DNA from: Bacteroidaceae bacterium
GTDB taxonomy: Bacteria > Bacteroidota > Bacteroidia > Bacteroidales > Bacteroidaceae
Direction of reading: 5' to 3'
DNA length: 64,000 nt
Assembly: GCA_017555845.1 (NCBI GenBank)
Contig: JAFZFO010000013.1
Location: forward strand, 16,798-80,797
The notes under the pieces are model-generated. The model made no database searches. It was not told where the DNA came from and saw only the letters and a program-made list of their open reading frames with translations. Below, piece by piece: positions 1-8,032 of this stretch (within the stretch, counting starts at the first letter, position 1; each line of letters opens with the position of its first letter). Made by a program: the position numbers and the translations under genes.

Positions 1-1
1 G

Positions 2-496
2 CACGAGGATGGAAAATACTATAACAGAATGTATTTTATAACCCCTGATGGCGTTGACGGAAAGTATGACAAGAATAACCTCTTTGAGTATAGCGGCGAG
101 GACAAGGTTTTTACTCCCGGAACAGAATCTGTCATCTGGCAGTGGCGTGGCGTGCGTTTCAGGCCTGCAATCTGTTACGATCTACGTTTCCCGGCGTTCC
201 TTTACAATAGAGCGCAGTACGATGTACTGCTCATCTCGGCCAATTTCCCCGACAGCCGCCTCCTTGCATGGGATACACTCGTGCGTGCACGTGCCATAGA
301 GAATATATGCTATGTTGCTGCAAGCAACCGTGTGGGCGCTGATGAGTATGGTACATACAAAGGACGCAGCGTTATTCTCAGCCCATATGGACAGACTTTG
401 GCTGAATGCAATGATAACGAGCAGGGCAGTGCAACAGTGGCGCTTGATGATGAGATGTTGCAGAAGATAAGAGTCATGCAACAATTCAACCGATAA
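2..496 (+). CDS. Nitrilase-family amidohydrolase (omega-amidase/YafV-like), 5'-truncated by window edge
   Basis: This is the C-terminal part of a carbon-nitrogen hydrolase; the reading frame is open to the left edge, so the true start lies outside. The catalytic Lys (in YDKNNLF) and the nucleophile Cys (in AICYDLRFP) are visible; the catalytic Glu would lie upstream. The CYDLRFP context is typical of the YafV/omega-amidase branch, which hydrolyses alpha-ketoglutaramate and related omega-amides in the cytoplasm. The assignment to that branch, rather than to another nitrilase subfamily, is inference from these motifs. It converges on the HsdR-N-like gene, and a perfect hairpin spans the junction. 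Confidence 0.85.
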   Translation, partial: HEDGKYYNRMYFITPDGVDGKYDKNNLFEYSGEDKVFTPGTESVIWQWRGVRFRPAICYDLRFPAFLYNRAQYDVLLISANFPDSRLLAWDTLVRARAIENICYVAASNRVGADEYGTYKGRSVILSPYGQTLAECNDNEQGSATVALDDEMLQKIRVMQQFNR

Positions 497-535
497 ATCA
501 TAGAGGTGCTTTGAATCAAAGCACCTCTATGATTT
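495..535. terminator. Bidirectional intrinsic terminator between convergent genes
   Basis: Positions 495-514 and 516-535 are perfectly complementary (20 nt arms; a realistic loop gives about 17 bp), with a T-rich tail on plus and an A-rich start that serves as the tail on minus. The left arm begins at the stop codon of the amidohydrolase and the right arm is the last codons of the minus-strand gene, so both genes share one hairpin. Confidence 0.85.
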
Positions 536-977
536 TATTGTATTCCGGAATCTCCTGCAGGAATGTGAAAGTGTTGTTCACATAGTCCATTTTGCAGCAA
601 TAGTGCTGCAGACCGTTGCTCACAATAAGGTAATCTACCTTCAGGATGAGGTTGTAACGCGAAATCTGCGCAAAAACCTCTTTTGTAATCTTTACAGTCG
701 GCGCCTTGTATTCAATGATTGCGCGTGGCCTTAATTCCTTGTCATATACCACGGTATCGCAACGACGGTTCATGCCATTGAGCGTAATGGCTATTTCATT
801 GCCCATCAATGCTGCAGGGTAGCCCTTGTAATTGAGCATATAGTGTACAAAATGCTGGCGCACCCACTCCTCGGGGGTGAGCGCAACGTAACAACGGCGC
901 AGAGTGTCGAAAATTTGTCTCTTGCCGTCGTTGATGGTTATTTTTGTATCGTATGCCGGTAGGTTAAGTGCGAGCAT
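516..977 (-). CDS. Type I restriction HsdR N-terminal-like nuclease-fold protein
   Basis: A 153-residue protein matching the stand-alone HsdR-N-like family (PD-(D/E)XK fold) common in Bacteroidales. The active-site pattern is visible: Asp74 in RRCDTVVYD, then Glu89 and Lys91 in IIEYKAP. There is no helicase domain and no hsdM or hsdS nearby, so it is not a restriction system. I chose the ATG at 977 (MLALNLPAYD); a 16-residue upstream extension to 1025 is open but lies in the divergent promoter region with holA. Its biological role is unknown. A candidate minus-strand -7 box sits at 1079-1086. Confidence 0.75.
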   Translation of the reverse strand: MLALNLPAYDTKITINDGKRQIFDTLRRCYVALTPEEWVRQHFVHYMLNYKGYPAALMGNEIAITLNGMNRRCDTVVYDKELRPRAIIEYKAPTVKITKEVFAQISRYNLILKVDYLIVSNGLQHYCCKMDYVNNTFTFLQEIPEYNKIIEVL

Positions 978-1036
978 TTTATTATCTTTATATAAGATAG
1001 GAAGCGGCTCGGGATAAAAAAACAAATGACTTTATT

Positions 1037-1067
1037 TTTGTTCTTCGCTCGCCTTTCACTATCTTTG
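1037..1067 (+). promoter_or_regulatory. Bacteroidetes-type promoter for holA
   Basis: TTTG at 1037-1040, a 19-nt spacer, and TATCTTTG at 1060-1067 match the Bacteroides -33/-7 consensus. Transcription would start near 1073, about 50 nt before the holA ATG. Confidence 0.75.
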
Positions 1068-1078
1068 TCCTTTGTGCG

Positions 1079-1086
1079 CAAAGATA
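1079..1086 (-). promoter_or_regulatory. Candidate minus-strand -7 box for the HsdR-N-like gene
   Basis: The minus strand reads TATCTTTG here, a perfect TAnnTTTG. Together with the plus-strand -7 box it forms a 9-bp inverted repeat (1059-1067 and 1079-1087). No TTTG lies at the ideal upstream distance (nearest at 1111-1114, 24 nt away), so support is moderate. Confidence 0.45.
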
Positions 1087-1124
1087 GATTATTTTATCGG
1101 GAATTTGCGTCAAAATAAACAATT

Positions 1125-2138
1125 ATGGCAAAATATACTTACGAATCAATAATGTCGGAACTCAAATCGGGCGTATACCATCCCGTCTATTACCTGATGG
1201 GCGAGGAGGGTTATTACACCGACAAGATAACCGACTACATAATAGAGAACTCCCTGACCGAGATTGAACGCGATTTCAATCTTACCGTCTTCTATGGTCT
1301 TGAGAGTGATATCGATACCATTGTCACATCTGCCAAGCGTTTCCCAATGATGGCTGAGCGCCAGGTTATTGTGGTGCGTGAGGCTCAGATGCTCAAGAAT
1401 ATCGATAATCTGCTGTTCTATCTGCAGAATCCCCAGCCTACAACTGTCCTTGTCTTTGCCCACAAGAATGGCTCCATCGACAAGCGCAAGAAGGTTGCTG
1501 CTGAATTGGAACGCAAGGGAGTAGTTCTCGACTCCAAGAAGATGAAGGATGAGCAGTTGCCATCGTTCATCAATGCATGTCTGCGCGAGAAAGGGCTCAC
1601 CGCCGATAACAAATCGGTGCAGATGATGCGCGAGTCAATTGGTGTCGATCTTGCCCGCATTGCAGGCGAGATAGACAAGTTGGCTATAGCCATGCCGCAA
1701 GGTACAACAACCATTACTCCTGAACTTGTCGAGGAACACATCGGCATCAGCAAGGAGTACAACAATTTCGAGTTGCAGAACGCTCTTGTGAACAAGGACA
1801 TCTACAAGGCAAACAAGATTATCAATTATTTTGCACAAAACCCCAAGAAGAATCCCATACAGATGACATTGGCGTTGCTGTTCAGCTTCTTCTCCAATGT
1901 GATGATGAGCTATTATGCTCCCGACAAGAGCGAGCGTGGTGTGGCCGAGTTCTTGGGTCTGCGCAGCACATGGGGTGTCGGCGACTATATCAAGGCCATG
2001 CGCAACTACAAGGCAGTGCACGTGATGGAGATTCTGCATCTCATTCGCCTTGCCGATGCACAGTCCAAAGGTGCCGAAGGCCCACAGATGCCCGATGGCG
2101 AAATCATGCGCGAATTGCTGTACAAGATTCTGCACTGA
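1125..2138 (+). CDS. holA: DNA polymerase III subunit delta
   Basis: A 337-residue protein of the HolA family: the clamp-loader delta subunit, which opens the beta sliding clamp in the replisome. It begins with a HolA-type N-terminus (residues about 15-30, YLMGEEGYYTDKI) and has the three-domain AAA+-like length normal for the family without a functional Walker A. It starts at the ATG after a clear promoter and is followed after 20 nt by the PD-(D/E)XK gene, so the two are probably co-transcribed. Confidence 0.93.
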   Translation: MAKYTYESIMSELKSGVYHPVYYLMGEEGYYTDKITDYIIENSLTEIERDFNLTVFYGLESDIDTIVTSAKRFPMMAERQVIVVREAQMLKNIDNLLFYLQNPQPTTVLVFAHKNGSIDKRKKVAAELERKGVVLDSKKMKDEQLPSFINACLREKGLTADNKSVQMMRESIGVDLARIAGEIDKLAIAMPQGTTTITPELVEEHIGISKEYNNFELQNALVNKDIYKANKIINYFAQNPKKNPIQMTLALLFSFFSNVMMSYYAPDKSERGVAEFLGLRSTWGVGDYIKAMRNYKAVHVMEILHLIRLADAQSKGAEGPQMPDGEIMRELLYKILH

Positions 2139-2158
2139 AAAGAAAAAAATACGAAACA

Positions 2159-2947
2159 ATGATAAATGTAAATTTGAATGGCTCGGATATCACATTCGAG
2201 CAAGATGGAAAATTGTCGTTCAATGAAGAGGCACACCGCTATTCATTGAATGGAGTGGAGTTCCGCTCAGTGAGCAATGTGGTAGGAATGTTCTTTAAAG
2301 AATTCGATGCAATGGGCATCAGTCTCAAGAAGTGTTTTGGCAACGAGTTGGAGGCTGCCAAACTGCGCGAGGTTTGGGAGAGCAAGGGTGCTATAGCCAG
2401 CCAGGCCGGTACATTCCTGCACAAGCAGATTGAGGATTACCTCAACGGCAAGCAGACCCCTGATTTGCTCTGCGATGTCAGCTATAATGGTAATTATGTA
2501 AAGTGCAACGAGACTGTTGACATTTCGCGCGAGTGGAGCTATTTCAAGTCTTTTGAGAGGAATACGGTCTTTCATCCATTCCGCACCGAGTGGAGAATCT
2601 TTGATGCCGATGCACGCATTGCCGGAACCCTTGACTTCGTGTGCTGTTGCCCCGATGGAACATATGAGATATATGACTGGAAACGCAGTAACAAGATTGA
2701 TCCCACTGAAATCAACCGTTGGGCAAGCGGTATGAACGGCCTTGAGCACCTCACTGACACTTCATACGTACACTATTGTCTGCAGCAGAACCTTTACCGT
2801 TATATGCTCGAAAAGAACTACGGCATAAAGGTCAGCCGTATGAATCTCGTCGTGTTGCATCCCGAACTTCCAATGTACAGGGTAGTGCCTGTTCCTCCAA
2901 TGGAGAAGGAATTGAAGATTATTCTAAACAAAATAAAGTTCAACTGA
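2159..2947 (+). CDS. RecB/Cas4-like PD-(D/E)XK nuclease superfamily protein
   Basis: A 262-residue protein with the PDDEXK_1/RecB-type pattern: G83-T-x-x-H88-x-x-I-E (N-terminal helix motif), Glu144, Asp159 in GTLDF, Asp173-x-Lys175 in YDWKRS, and a Q-x-x-x-Y motif at 209-213. All catalytic positions are intact, so it is predicted to be an active Mg-dependent nuclease, probably on DNA ends; the substrate is unknown. I chose the ATG at 2159, 20 nt after holA; the frame stays open upstream through holA, but that extension is a shadow. The last codons form the left arm of the terminator. Alternatives: a phage-derived exonuclease or an accessory repair nuclease. Confidence 0.75.
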   Translation: MINVNLNGSDITFEQDGKLSFNEEAHRYSLNGVEFRSVSNVVGMFFKEFDAMGISLKKCFGNELEAAKLREVWESKGAIASQAGTFLHKQIEDYLNGKQTPDLLCDVSYNGNYVKCNETVDISREWSYFKSFERNTVFHPFRTEWRIFDADARIAGTLDFVCCCPDGTYEIYDWKRSNKIDPTEINRWASGMNGLEHLTDTSYVHYCLQQNLYRYMLEKNYGIKVSRMNLVVLHPELPMYRVVPVPPMEKELKIILNKIKFN

Positions 2948-2967
2948 TACCAGTTGAACTTTATTTT
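2930..2967. terminator. Bidirectional terminator between the PD-(D/E)XK gene and htpG
   Basis: A perfect 17-bp stem (2930-2946 with 2951-2967) and ATAC loop, followed by TTGTTTT on plus. The left arm overlaps the final codons of the PD-(D/E)XK gene, and the hairpin lies 26 nt past the htpG stop on minus. Confidence 0.85.
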
Positions 2968-2992
2968 TGTTTTATAGTCAATCCTTGTTGAA

Positions 2993-5041
2993 TTACTGCA
3001 TCAACTCAATGCTTCGCTTCACAAAGTTGTTCAAGGCCTCGCCTGTGAGCATGTTGTTCTGCAACAGAGTGATGTCGATGAGCTGCTTCACGGTGTTGTC
3101 ACCGGTAGCATACTCGGCAAGGATAGCCTCCTTGTTGCTCTTTGTAGCGGTAATCTCTTTCTCAATCTCAAAGAGCTCGTCCTTTTCGCTCTGTGGTATA
3201 TCCTCGCTCTTCTTACCGGTGCGTGCATCGTAGAGTGCCTTGCGACGGCTCTCGAGCGACTCGCTCTGTGCGTTCAGCGGCTGCAACTTCTCGGCGCATG
3301 CGCTCTGGGCGTTATCGAGTACTCGCTTGATGAGTGGGTGCTCCTCGTTGAGCAGTACGGTGTACATATCAGGCATGTCGCCATAGAATGACATACCGCC
3401 CTGAATAGCCGCCATGTCCTTCATGCGGCGCATGTACTCGGCCTGTGTAATCATCACCGGCGCGGCTGTCTCGCCCATAGCCTGTGTCATCACGTGGAAC
3501 TCTTTCTTCTCCATCTTTGGCAACTGGCTCTCGAACACACCTGTCAACACCTCGCGCTGTGTAGTGCTTATTACGCTTTCCTTCTTCTCCTCCTTTACAA
3601 TGAGGTTATCAATGATGTCGCTGTCAACACGTGTGAAACGTGTCTTTTCAAACTTTTGCTCGAGCAGGCTGATGAGCGCCACATCCAGCTGGCCATCCAT
3701 CAACAGCACGTTGTAACCCTTGTTCTTGGCATTGTCGATGAAACTGTACTCCTTCTCTTTGTCGTTAGAGTAGAGATAGATTACATTGCCTTCCTTGTCG
3801 GTCTGCTCGGCGCTTACGAGGTTCTTATACTCCTCATAGGTGTACTTGTTGCAGTCGGTATCCTGCAAAAGAGAGAACTTGTTTGCCTTGTCATAGAAGT
3901 CCTCCTCGGTGAGCATGCCATAGTGGATGAATATCTTCAGGTCGTTCCACTTCTCCTCGAACTCCTTGCGGTCGTTCTTGAAGATCTGTGCCAGACGGTC
4001 CGATACCTTCTTTGAGATATATGTAGAGATCTTCTTCACGTTAGAGTCACTCTGCAGGTATGAGCGTGACACGTTGAGCGGAATATCCGGTGAGTCAATC
4101 ACACCATGCATCAATGTAAGGAAGTCGGGTACAATGCCCTGTACCTCATCGGTCACATAAACCTGGTTGCAGAACAAAAGAATCTTGTTCTTCTGCAGTT
4201 CGAGGTTGCTCTTTACCTTGGGGAAGTAGAGTACACCTGTAAGGTGGAATGGGAAGTCTACGTTCAGGTGAATCCAGAAGAGTGGCTCATCGCTCATTGG
4301 GTAGAGCTTGCGGTAGAACTCCTTGTAATCCTCATCCTTCAATTCGCTTGGCTTGCGTGTCCACAGCGGGGTGGTGTCATTGATGATGTTGTCCTCCTCG
4401 GTCTCAACCTGCTTGCCATCTTTCCACTCCTTCTTCTTGCCGAAAGCAATCTCAACGGGCAAGAAACGGCAATACTTGTTCAGGATTCCGCTTATGCGGC
4501 TCTCGCTCAGGAACTCCTTGCTGTCATCATCAATGTACATGATGATGTCTGTTCCGCGCTCTGCTTTCTCTGTCTCCTCAAGGGTGTATTCAGGGCTACC
4601 GTCGCAGCTCCATTTTACAGCCTGTGCGCCATCGCGGTATGACTTTGTGACAATCTCAACCTTCTTCGATACCATGAATGCCGAGTAGAAGCCAAGACCA
4701 AAGTGGCCGATGATGCTGTTTGCTGTGTCCTTGTATTTCTCAAGGAAGTCTGTAGCACCCGAAAGGGCAATCTGGTTGATGTACTTCTCAATCTCCTCGG
4801 CTGTGAGACCGATACCGTTGTCGCTAACGGTAATGGTGTCAGTGCCAAGTGTTACCTTTACACGTGGTGTGCCAAGCTCGCCCTTGAACTCGCCCTTCTC
4901 GTAAAGTGTTTTCAACTTCTGTGTGGCATCAATTGCGTTCGATACAATCTCACGGAGAAAAATCTCGTGGTCGCTGTACAAGAATTTCTTGATTACGGGG
5001 AAAATGTTTTCGGTTGTTACCCCAATGTTTCCTTTCTGCAT
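2993..5041 (-). CDS. htpG: Molecular chaperone HtpG (bacterial Hsp90)
   Basis: A 682-residue cytoplasmic Hsp90 homodimer. The GHKL ATPase motifs are all present: NAIDAT near residue 36, DNGIGL near 75 and GHFGLGFYSAFMV near 115, followed by the middle and C-terminal dimerisation domains. It lacks the eukaryotic MEEVD tail, as expected. It lies downstream of clpC on the same strand, separated by about 150 nt with hairpins, so it is probably a separate unit within a heat-shock cluster. Confidence 0.97.
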   Translation of the reverse strand: MQKGNIGVTTENIFPVIKKFLYSDHEIFLREIVSNAIDATQKLKTLYEKGEFKGELGTPRVKVTLGTDTITVSDNGIGLTAEEIEKYINQIALSGATDFLEKYKDTANSIIGHFGLGFYSAFMVSKKVEIVTKSYRDGAQAVKWSCDGSPEYTLEETEKAERGTDIIMYIDDDSKEFLSESRISGILNKYCRFLPVEIAFGKKKEWKDGKQVETEEDNIINDTTPLWTRKPSELKDEDYKEFYRKLYPMSDEPLFWIHLNVDFPFHLTGVLYFPKVKSNLELQKNKILLFCNQVYVTDEVQGIVPDFLTLMHGVIDSPDIPLNVSRSYLQSDSNVKKISTYISKKVSDRLAQIFKNDRKEFEEKWNDLKIFIHYGMLTEEDFYDKANKFSLLQDTDCNKYTYEEYKNLVSAEQTDKEGNVIYLYSNDKEKEYSFIDNAKNKGYNVLLMDGQLDVALISLLEQKFEKTRFTRVDSDIIDNLIVKEEKKESVISTTQREVLTGVFESQLPKMEKKEFHVMTQAMGETAAPVMITQAEYMRRMKDMAAIQGGMSFYGDMPDMYTVLLNEEHPLIKRVLDNAQSACAEKLQPLNAQSESLESRRKALYDARTGKKSEDIPQSEKDELFEIEKEITATKSNKEAILAEYATGDNTVKQLIDITLLQNNMLTGEALNNFVKRSIELMQ

Positions 5042-5121
5042 ATCATTAAGTTTTTTAGTATTTACATTTCTGATGCAAGCGCATCCACCTTATATAAAAC
5101 AAAAAAAATGCCAGTTGTTTC

Positions 5122-5144
5122 TTTTCTGCCATTTTGGCAGAAAA
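5122..5144. repeat. Small hairpin between clpC and htpG
   Basis: A perfect 10-bp stem (TTTTCTGCCA / TGGCAGAAAA) with a 3-nt loop. On minus it is not followed by a T run, so it is less terminator-like than the hairpin at 5159-5185; it may act in the htpG leader. Confidence 0.5.
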
Positions 5145-5158
5145 AGAAATCGATTAAA

Positions 5159-5185
5159 AAAGGATGGCAAATTTTGCCATCCTTT
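5159..5185 (-). terminator. Terminator of clpC
   Basis: The stem AAAGGATGGCA / TGCCATCCTTT lies 8 nt beyond the clpC stop; on minus the 3' arm runs into TTTTTTAATCG, giving a U-rich tail. Confidence 0.8.
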
Positions 5186-5192
5186 AATGTTG

Positions 5193-7712
5193 TTATCGTT
5201 TTACTTCAAACTTCAGCTTTTGCTCACCTGCTGTGACAACGATTGTGTCGCCCTGTTGCAGTGCGCCGTCGAGCAACAGCTCCGAAATCTCATCCTCAAC
5301 ATAGTTCTGCAATGCACGTTTCAATGGGCGTGCGCCATACTGTATGTCGTAACCCTTGTCGGCAAGGAAACTCTTTGCCTCGGCTGTCATCTCAATGCTG
5401 TAACCCAGTTCGGTAACGCGCTTTATGATTTGCGCAAGTTCAAGGTCTACAATGTCAATGATAGCCTCTTTGCCAAGCTGGTCGAAGTTGATGATCTCGT
5501 CTATGCGGTTGATGAACTCTGGCGCAAAACGCTTGTTCAAAGCCTTCTGTATCACGGCACGTGAGTACTCCTTGTCGCCGGCGCGTTCATCCTTTGCAAA
5601 GCCAATGCCGCTGCCAAAGTCTTTCAACTCGCGTGTTCCCACGTTCGATGTCATGATGAGTACCGTGTTGCGGAAATCTACTGTACGGCCATAGCTGTCG
5701 GTCAGGCGGCCTTCATCCATTACCTGCAGCAACAGGTTGAATACATCGGTGTGTGCCTTTTCAATCTCATCGAGCAGGACAATGGAGTAGGGACGGCGAC
5801 GTACACGCTCTGTGAGTTGTCCACCCTCCTCATAACCAACATATCCCGGAGGTGCTCCCACAAGACGCGAAACGGTAAACTTCTCCATATACTCGCTCAT
5901 GTCTATGCGTATGAGCGCATCTGCACTGCCGAACATGAACTTTGCCAGTTCCTTTGCAAGCAGTGTCTTACCTACGCCTGTGGGGCCCAGGAACATGAAT
6001 GTGCCAATTGGCTTGTTCGGGCTCTGCAGTCCCACACGGCTACGCTGTATTGCCTTGGTAAGTTTCTCAATGGCATTTTCCTGAGCAATGACCTTGCCTG
6101 TGAGTTCGGTACGCATTCCTTTGAGGCGTGTCCACTCATCCTGCTGCATACGTTGCATAGGCACTCCCGAGATCATTGATACCACTCCTGCTATATCCTC
6201 GTCAGTAACTGTCTGACGGCTGTTTGTCAGGCTCTTTTCCCACTCGGCCTTCATCTGCGCAAGCTGGTGCTGCATCTCCTTTTCGCGATCGCGTAAGTTG
6301 GCGGCGTTCTCAAAGTCCTGGTTCTTTACCGCAGCATTCTTCTCCTTGTTTATTGTGTCAATGAGCTTCTCCTGCTCCTCAATCTCCTTTGGAACAACAA
6401 TGTTGGTAATGTGCATCCTTGCTCCCGCCTCGTCCATTGCGTCAATGGCCTTGTCGGGGAAGCAACGGTCGGTTATGTAACGGTCTGTCAATTTGACACA
6501 CGCAAGCAGTGCCTCGTCGGTGTATGTGACATTGTGGTGGTTCTCGTAACGCTCCTTGATGTTCTTCAATATTGTGTATGTGTCCTCAACCGATGTGGGT
6601 TCGACCAATACCTTCTGGAAACGGCGCTCAAGCGCGCCATCCTTCTCAATTGTCTTGCGGTACTCGTCAATGGTTGTGGCGCCGATGCACTGTATCTGTC
6701 CGCGTGCAAGCGATGGCTTCAGAATGTTGGCGGCATCCATAGAGCCCGGGGTAGAGCCCGCACCAATGATTGTGTGTATCTCATCAATGAATATGATGAT
6801 GTTGGGGTTGTTCTCAAGCTCGTTGATGATGGCCTTGAGACGCTCCTCGAACTGTCCGCGGTACTTTGTACCTGCAACCACGGCTGTCATGTCAAGCGCT
6901 ACAATGCGCTTGTCGAAGAGCATGCGCGATGTCTTTCGCTCCACAATACGCTGTGCAAGACCCTCAACGATGGCCGACTTTCCTACACCCGGTTCACCAA
7001 TGAGAATTGGGTTGTTCTTCTTGCGGCGGCTCAGAATCTGCGATATGCGCTCAATCTCCTTCTCGCGTCCAACCACAGGGTCCAGCTTGCCTTCGGCCGC
7101 AGCCTTTGTCATGTCAACGCCAAAGCTGTCGAGCACCGGAGTGTCGTTCGAAGGCTTTGCCTGCTGTTTCTGGTATGTCTGCTGTGTGTTGTTGCTGCTG
7201 TTGTTGGGCAATGTCTCCTCGTCATCATCCTGGTCGGTAAAGCCAAAACCATTGCTTATGTTGCCACCATTGGTGTCCGGCATCTTTGACTTGATGATGT
7301 CGGTCACTTTCTGATATGTCACATTGCTTGCGTCAAGGATGTCATACGCCACATTGTTGCGTTCACGCAGTATGCCCAGCAATAGGTGCTCGCTGTCGGC
7401 GTGCACCTTTCTCGAACGCGCCTCAAGCGTGGCAAAGCGCAGAATTCGTGCAGTGCTCATGCTCATCTCCACATCGTCGCTGAATGGCAGTTCCGATGTC
7501 ACGGCATCGCTCACACGCTCCTCAATGCGCTGCTTGATCTCCATAACATCCACTTCCATGCCGCACAGAATCTCTACTGCACTGCACTTCTCTTTACGTA
7601 TGATGCCCAGGAGCAGATGCTCCGGGTTTATGGTCTTGCTGCGCAGGCGGGTTGCCTCCTCCTTGCTCAACGATAGTATTTCAGTTATTTTCTGCGAAAA
7701 TTCATTTCTCAT
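5193..7712 (-). CDS. clpC: ATP-dependent Clp protease ATP-binding subunit ClpC
   Basis: An 839-residue Hsp100 unfoldase that feeds substrates to ClpP. Order: double Clp-N repeat (1-150), an Asn/Gln-rich linker (about 170-195), AAA+ domain 1 with Walker A GEPGVGKS near 240, a coiled-coil middle domain with a UVR motif, AAA+ domain 2 with GPTGVGKT near 575, and a C-terminal ClpB-D2 domain. I chose the ATG at 7712 (MRNEFSQ): it has GGAGG 8 nt upstream, one of the few strong Shine-Dalgarno sites here; a TTG five codons earlier lies inside that site. A candidate -7 box (TATCTTCG on minus) lies at 7771-7778. Confidence 0.95.
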   Translation of the reverse strand: MRNEFSQKITEILSLSKEEATRLRSKTINPEHLLLGIIRKEKCSAVEILCGMEVDVMEIKQRIEERVSDAVTSELPFSDDVEMSMSTARILRFATLEARSRKVHADSEHLLLGILRERNNVAYDILDASNVTYQKVTDIIKSKMPDTNGGNISNGFGFTDQDDDEETLPNNSSNNTQQTYQKQQAKPSNDTPVLDSFGVDMTKAAAEGKLDPVVGREKEIERISQILSRRKKNNPILIGEPGVGKSAIVEGLAQRIVERKTSRMLFDKRIVALDMTAVVAGTKYRGQFEERLKAIINELENNPNIIIFIDEIHTIIGAGSTPGSMDAANILKPSLARGQIQCIGATTIDEYRKTIEKDGALERRFQKVLVEPTSVEDTYTILKNIKERYENHHNVTYTDEALLACVKLTDRYITDRCFPDKAIDAMDEAGARMHITNIVVPKEIEEQEKLIDTINKEKNAAVKNQDFENAANLRDREKEMQHQLAQMKAEWEKSLTNSRQTVTDEDIAGVVSMISGVPMQRMQQDEWTRLKGMRTELTGKVIAQENAIEKLTKAIQRSRVGLQSPNKPIGTFMFLGPTGVGKTLLAKELAKFMFGSADALIRIDMSEYMEKFTVSRLVGAPPGYVGYEEGGQLTERVRRRPYSIVLLDEIEKAHTDVFNLLLQVMDEGRLTDSYGRTVDFRNTVLIMTSNVGTRELKDFGSGIGFAKDERAGDKEYSRAVIQKALNKRFAPEFINRIDEIINFDQLGKEAIIDIVDLELAQIIKRVTELGYSIEMTAEAKSFLADKGYDIQYGARPLKRALQNYVEDEISELLLDGALQQGDTIVVTAGEQKLKFEVKR

Positions 7713-8032
7713 TTCTTCTTCCTCCAATTACTCTCTTTTGAATATTCGTATCCGGTTGTTTTTCAGGATGCGAAGATAATTGATAAAAAGCAACTATTTC
7801 CATCTTTTTACATAAAGTATCTTACAAAAACCGTGCCAAACTATTAAAAAAACGAAATAAAATATCAAATGGAGAACAAAATGTTGCATAAAGAGCATCT
7901 GCCCGTGTTTATTTTATGATTTCTCGCGAATAATGAGAAAATAATCCTCTTTTTTTGTATTTTTGCATCTTGTAAGCGCAGCTGCGTGCAGGGCGCGACA
8001 ATGAAGTGTAATAAATTAAAAAATATAAAATA
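7713..8032. other. Divergent clpC/aspS intergenic region
   Basis: About 320 nt, AT-rich, with no ORF I would support. It holds the clpC leader with its ribosome site, a minus-strand TATCTTCG at 7771-7778 and a plus-strand TATTTTTG at 7958-7965 ahead of aspS. Confidence 0.7.
7958..7965 (+). promoter_or_regulatory. Candidate -7 box for aspS
   Basis: TATTTTTG fits TAnnTTTG and lies 67 nt before the aspS ATG; no good -33 TTTG is seen at the expected distance. Confidence 0.4.

Noticed and set aside
516-1025. A restriction-modification system
   Set aside because: Only an HsdR-N-like domain is present; no helicase, methylase or specificity gene is nearby.
1970-2158. N-terminal extension of the PD-(D/E)XK protein through holA
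   Set aside because: The extension is the shifted reading of holA codons; ATG 2159 directly after holA gives a normal protein.
3494-4015. 173-codon plus-strand frame opposite htpG
   Set aside because: Leu/Val-rich mirror of htpG codons, not a gene.
6411-7289. 292-codon plus-strand frame opposite clpC
   Set aside because: It lies wholly within the antisense of a well-supported clpC, the translation is Cys/Val-rich nonsense typical of mirrored codons, and no promoter is seen.
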